In this document: in pieces, positions 59,401 through 64,000 of the stretch | Position numbering within the stretch: the stretch's first letter is position 1 | Layout of the letters: each line of letters begins with the position of its first letter | Assembly: GCA_026874595.1 (NCBI GenBank) | Contig: CM049311.1 | Coordinates: 65,827,953 to 65,891,952, forward strand | Source of the DNA: Sipunculus nudus | Lineage: Eukaryota > Annelida > Sipuncula > Golfingiida > Sipunculidae | Length of the DNA: 64,000 bases | Direction of reading: 5' to 3' | Notes under the pieces: generated by a model | Database searches by the model: none | Told to the model about the DNA's origin: nothing | What the model saw: only the letters and a program-made list of their open reading frames with translations | Program-made: the position numbers and the translations under genes

Positions 59401-61577
59401 ATCTAAGGGTTATTGTGGTTGTGAAAAGTTCTTAGAACGCCTAAGTGAAAATGTATGAACATGTTTATCAACAACATGTTTTTAAACACAGCAATGTTGA
59501 CAAACGGGGATAAGACATGGTGGTAGGTTGTATGTATACGGAGGTTGAACGGTCACTTGTTGAAAAAAACGCAATTTGCTAGTCTTCTCTGACTTGCTGC
59601 CAGATGCCCTTGTTGAATTTGTTTTATTTTGGCGAGCCTCTACATATTATTTACACGTTGATATAAAAAAAGTCTGTATGCGATGATATCCACGTTTTCT
59701 GGCTTACTTTTTTTATAATAGCTCCAAGGGATTACCTTTCGTTTATAAAGTTCAGATGAAGATTGGGCCCCTTTAAACAATTCCCTAAGTTCTCCGTCTA
59801 GAGGGCTATATTATGTCAGTGGCAAAGGACTAGATGATAGCCTTTATTTTCCTACATTTTAATGTGTTCGGACATTTATTTGTTAGCTATTCTAATGCTC
59901 ACAGGATATGTGTGTGTGTGTGTGTAGCACTCTCTAATGGTGTTTGATGATGTACAATGTGCCAATGTGCTTTCAGCTCGCAATTTTCACATCATATAAC
60001 ATCTTTGGCCCATTTCGCTCCTCAAGAGTCGCAAATTTTCAGTGACTTTATATACCAGCGCTTAGAAATGTATATAATGAATTCTATCATATCATTGAGT
60101 CGGTACTGGTATATGTGACTTTATATAATGAATCTTACCAAATCAATGGGTCAGTGCTGGAATATGTGCATGCATTTCCTTGACTTGGGTATTCAGATTG
60201 TTGTCTTATTTTTCGATTCCAATACTCTCCTTGAAACTTAAAAAAAACTCAAAAACATTTGACATAATAAGGTCTTTCTCGCCTCCAACAGGAGGGTATA
60301 TGCGTCTATCTCCGTTCGTGTATGTTTGTGTTGGTATTTGTTAGTGTTTGTGTGTGTGTGTTTTTGAGATTGTTCTCAACATAACTCACGCAATCATGAA
60401 CGGGATCTAGTGGAAATTTCAGGACCTTTCGAGAATGATCCAATGAGGAATGGAATAGATTTTGGTGTAGATCCAGCCTATCATCCGAATTCGGGTACCT
60501 CATCAAGGAATATTAATAAATGTAAAGTCACGAATGGGCGAATAAACTTGAGGATATGGACTAATATGTTATTTGAAAAACGGGTTGGAGAGCATCCCAC
60601 AATAGAAACCCTCCACATCGCGGAGGTTTTCATTCATAAGAGTGCAGATTTCTAGTTTTTTTTTCAGTTCAAGACCTTATTACTATAACACATGTAGAAA
60701 AACAGGGTAGAAGTTTAGTGACAAAAAAACAATGGGATGCTAATCCTGACACAGGTTAGCTTACCGGCTCAGTCGGTGAATATTCAAAGTGACCTTCTCT
60801 TCTGTAGTCATTCAACAAGAACCACGATCTCTTCCTGATCATATTACCAACAAAATCATTCTGCTTTCGGTTGAAGATTCGGGCTAGATCACCACCGAGG
60901 GCTCGACAGCGGCTCCTACCTTGTTCCCACGTGCCTGCCTGCTCCACGTATCTGTAACATTGTCCTGTCACGTGGACCCACCCAGGAGGACACAGAGCTG
61001 CAGTGTTATATCAGAATGAAAGAGAGAACTGAGAGAACACACATCCTTCAGTCCCCTGCTTAAGTAATGCGCTATTGAAGACTGACTCATTAACAAATCC
61101 ATGCTTTACCATAAATATATAAAAAGTATCATGCACAAATATCATTATGCATCCACTCTCATGCAGAATCGATGACAGGGTTACAACTCTACTTTAACTT
61201 GCATGTCTGATATAAATTTTATTAAAAACCGACCTTAAAGTTTTGTTTAAGGACATTTTGAAACAGAGGAACAAACAAACTGATAGACAGGTAGCCAAAT
61301 ATTTGACAAGCACACAAATATGGGTGATAGTTGATCGTTGGCAAAGGGAAAACACTAATGGTTGGAACTTTTTGTTGGAGGAGAAACATATATTTAAAAC
61401 AATCTATGTCGGGGCATATTATTCCTTAATATTTCGAGTACACAGTACACCGTGTTTTATTCGTTTACACCCTAGCGTAAATTCATATATAGGGGGGGGG
61501 GGGGGGAGGGAGGTGACTCCCAGATTTGGGAAGGTGATCAAAATCAGAACAACTTTTCATAAACCTTTATATTAATT

Positions 61578-61625
<48 letters not shown>

Positions 61626-63674
61626 GTTAGACAAATTTTGAATATATAACAATTAAGTGAAAGGTTATAAAAAAGTAAGGTATTATATTATATTTCCGGT
61701 ATATGTTATTTCAAAACCTGGTTAAGATATATTTCATAGTAAATTCAGAAATGGAAACAAAGTATTTAATTCTAATTATTAGTTTGTTTCATACTTGTAT
61801 AGAAATATTATTCTCTAATTACAGTAACCATCCCCCGTGCTATGTGTGAGTGTGGTTGGGGGGGGGGGGATGTACCCCCGCACCTGTATTGACGCCCCTG
61901 ATTTACACCAGATATTTCCAACACTTCTCGAATGTTTAAAAGATTTAGTGATACGTAGTTCGAAAGTTTATTCTACAGTTTTTAGGAGAAAGTGAGTCGT
62001 ACACGTTAAACAATGCAGCCACAACCTCTTTATTTACGGTACTTAAGTTGTCGAGTAATGATTTCACATATATAATGTGACTTCGCTTTTAGAGTGATCT
62101 TGCTTGGTCATAGTTATTGTCCCAGCCTTGTTCAGTCATTATAGAAATTAAGCGCCTTTAAGCGCGGATCCAGGATTTAGAAAAAGGAGCGGTCCAGCTC
62201 AGGAAAACAAAACCTAATAAAAGGTTCCCAAGTCATGAAAGGGGGGAGTAGGTTACCAAGACGCGAAAATTGTTCTGAAACCCTGAAAATAAGTTATTGG
62301 CGGCCGAAACGAGGGGTGGGGGATGTCCTAACCCCCTGGAACCACCTCCACCCCTGAATCCGCTTCTGGCTCAGGTTAACTTTTGACAGGCCCGTCAAAT
62401 GATAGGTTTTATATTAAGTTTTCATTCAGATTGTTTGTTTGATAAAAGAATCATAATCAGCTTGAGAAATTACTTTTAATTAAATTAAATTTTTTAATAA
62501 AGCTTGATTTATGTAAACTGGAGCATATTGTGTAATAAATTGACAATGGACTAATTTGGAATGTTACAGAAAATAAATGAAATGACTGAATACCATCTTC
62601 GCATTCACATGGGTGGACACCCAGATGGATGTAAAATTATTTTAATGTGTTGAATATTGGAGGTTTGATTTGGAAAATCAACCCAAGATCTGTGCTGATG
62701 CCAATTGGGTTAAAAAATACGTGATATTCTTTTTTTAAATCACAATCAATATAAATTCAACATGTTCATCTTTTTTGCTTTGAGAAATCGACGACCTAAA
62801 AATTAATCAACAGTGAGTTACACATTCTATCCTAAAATTCATCAGCACCTAATGCCAAACGGTATCATCTTGCCGGCCTTGAACATAATAAATTCACAAA
62901 AATTATGAAAAATACCAGGCGTCTGTTGTCCCGGAAACCCTTCTGATCTGTCACTCTTGAACTGATTCGGTCTGTTACATGATGGTCCAGTGTCCTGGAT
63001 CACGTGACGTTGACTCTGACAGTGGTAGCTGACAGTTTTGTTCTCGTCTTGTATCAAGCCGTGGATTGTCTCTCGGGCGTCGATCAGACGGAGGTAGCCA
63101 TCAATGTACTAAAAAAGAAAAAAAAATCACACTCGTTCTTAAATAAAAAAGAATAGGAAACTATTGTAACTTTCAAAAGATAGTTTATGATTTAAGCCGG
63201 GACCTCTGTGGCTTTCAGGAAAATATGGATATCGATTTGGATATGCAAAAAAACAAGAAGAAAGCGTGAAAGCGGGATGAGATCTGTGCAGGACGCTTCA
63301 CCACGTTCAATCCTGATTCCGGTACAAGAGACTGATAAAGTCAAAGTGACCTTATGAGTTTTGAGAGATTACTGGAAACTACAGGCCCTGCCATGTAATG
63401 GACTTGCCTACAGATGGTGACATAAAAAAAACTTAAAACAATAATTTAATTTGAATATTAAGCCTGGTAGACTATTGGAAAAAGTTCTCGAATAAAAAAC
63501 ACAGCCACCGTAGTTCTTCAGAAATCCCAGGTGGGGCTTGCAGGCAGTCAGGAGCAACTGGAAACCGAGTGATTTAGTTCAATCATGTAGTAGATAATAA
63601 AGATGTATAGGGTTCTAGATTCCTGGTAATATAAAGATCTTACACTGTGGGAAGAAAGGCAGAATAACTAGAAT

Positions 63675-63713
<39 letters not shown>

Positions 63714-63995
63714 AAGATGGACGTAAATTAGACCTTACATTTATAGTGATACCCGTTCCTGATGCCATCTTGTGAGCGTTTGCCCAAAGGCTGGCAAACT
63801 ACTAAACAATATATCATGTTTTTCAGAATATCTTGTAATCAGACAATAACTCATGAATAAAAACCAGGATCTAGAAAACTTGACAAAAACAGCTCGATAA
63901 CATACTACACATTGACAAGTACATACCCCCATGGCCGGCCCTATTAGAGGAAGAATCAACATAACTGTAAACGGCTGAGCTACCAGATACATCAT
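54315..63995 (-). CDS. Gene E: CTLD/SRCR/EGF type I membrane receptor (13 exons, 650 aa)
   Basis: Exons, 5' to 3' on the minus strand: 63995-63927, 63108-62916, 60997-60765, 58735-58564, 58044-57905, 57608-57419, 57174-57059, 56812-56665, 56251-56114, 55659-55522, 55044-54907, 54770-54566, 54387-54315; all phases agree. Residues 1-23 are a signal peptide (FTVMLILPLIGPAMG). Residues 24-88 are the SRCR1 N-half, 89-222 a CTLD with QPN (175-177) and WND (204-206), and 223-269 the SRCR1 C-half (VYWLDDLGCRGHEQRLSSC). Residues 270-371 are SRCR2 and 372-558 four eight-cysteine EGF-like repeats, three of them exactly 138 nt per exon. Then come a Cys-rich stalk, a membrane helix (about 597-622) and a basic tail ending GTPKE. 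Intron 7 uses a GC donor (AAG|GCAAGT). It has one more EGF repeat than C. A cell-surface recognition or scavenger receptor is inferred from the modules; the ligand is unknown. A second Met directly follows the first. Confidence 0.9.
56404..56442. repeat. (TA)n microsatellite in an intron of gene E
   Basis: TA dinucleotide run between EGF exons 1 and 2 of gene E. Confidence 0.85.
60230..60660. repeat. Possible dispersed repeat in the CTLD intron of gene E
   Basis: The text 'ctccaacaggagggtatat', a GT-rich patch, 'aactcacgcaatcatgaacgg', 'ggaaatttcaggac' and 'cacatcgcggaggttttc' looks like a dispersed repeat that I associate with invertebrate genomes. The 81-codon plus-strand frame inside it has no recognisable domain. 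I cannot confirm the family without a search. Confidence 0.3.
61471..61900. mobile_element. Diverged hAT-like element, intron 2 of gene E
   Basis: The right end is TATTGACGCCCCTG; the left end is a degenerate CCTAGCGTAAATTC followed by ATATATAGG and a G run. The flanks are GTTTACAC (61463-61470) and ATTTACAC (61901-61908), 7 of 8 bases identical. Inside are (TA)n (61579-61622) and a second G run. It is the same family as 22351-22815, but older. Confidence 0.6.
62163..62370. repeat. Diverged GGATCC-ended repeat
   Basis: It starts GCGCGGATCCAGGATTTAGAA and ends CACCCCTGAATCCGCTTCTGG, enclosing AGGAGCGGTCC and AACCTAATAAAAGG. It is inverted relative to the copies at 3869-4063 and 44070-44288. 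Confidence 0.45.
63676..63706. repeat. (CT)n microsatellite
   Basis: A run of about 15 CT dinucleotides in intron 1 of gene E. Confidence 0.9.
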
Positions 63996-64000
63996 CGTAG

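Larger units (their letters stand above)
57905..62916 (-). other. CTLD exon cassette inside SRCR1 of gene E
   Basis: The exon ending at 62916 (phase 0 to 1) and the exon 58044-57905 (phase 1 to 0) encode the two SRCR1 halves; the CTLD exons 60997-60765 (233 nt) and 58735-58564 (172 nt) lie between them. The cassette totals 405 nt, phase 1/1. Removing it gives exactly 30 residues between the SRCR cysteines of ..PSCNRP and DLGCRG, the usual spacing. The first CTLD exon is 233 nt in both C and E. Confidence 0.75.

Overview
The window looks like nuclear DNA of an invertebrate animal, most likely a mollusc or another lophotrochozoan. It is AT-rich, with small exons separated by kilobase GT-AG introns, long (AT)n tracts, mononucleotide G/C runs, short transposon-derived repeats and a decayed LINE. 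The genes encode metazoan families: a Ras-like GTPase and receptors built from C-type lectin (CTLD), SRCR and laminin-type EGF-like modules. The taxon is inferred from gene families and repeat style, not from a marker gene.

Layout. 1-5090: repeat-rich intergenic DNA. 5091-11617 (+): gene A, a five-exon Ras-like GTPase of the RERG/RASL type, 313 aa, with a TATA box upstream. 11618-19400: intergenic repeats and a possible 5' non-coding exon. 19423-20634 (+): gene B, a 403-aa protein in a single coding exon that I do not recognise. 20635-25030: intergenic, with a short hAT-like element showing a perfect 8-bp target-site duplication. 25122-39232 (+): gene C, a 12-exon, 593-aa type I membrane receptor. 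39233-44577: repeats. 44578-51779 (+): gene D, a broken and shortened paralogue of C. 51780-54314: a tandem duplication that includes a second copy of gene E's last exon. 54315-63995 (-): gene E, a 13-exon, 650-aa paralogue of C in convergent orientation.

The most interesting result concerns C, D and E. In C and E the lectin domain is encoded by two exons lying between the exon for the N-terminal half and the exon for the C-terminal half of the first SRCR domain. The cassette is flanked by phase-1 introns and has a length divisible by three (396 nt in C, 405 nt in E), so the CTLD appears nested inside an SRCR fold. In D the same two SRCR half-exons are adjacent, separated by 134 bp with no lectin exons between them. 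Skipping the cassette in C or E would restore a contiguous SRCR domain in frame.

C and E each have a cleavable signal peptide, an extracellular CTLD/SRCR/EGF stalk, one membrane segment and a short basic tail. They look like paired innate recognition or scavenger receptors with different predicted sugar-site motifs (EPN in C, QPN in E). Exon coordinates for A, C, D and E were assembled by hand from splice consensus, intron phase and paralogue alignment. All junctions agree in phase in A, C and E.
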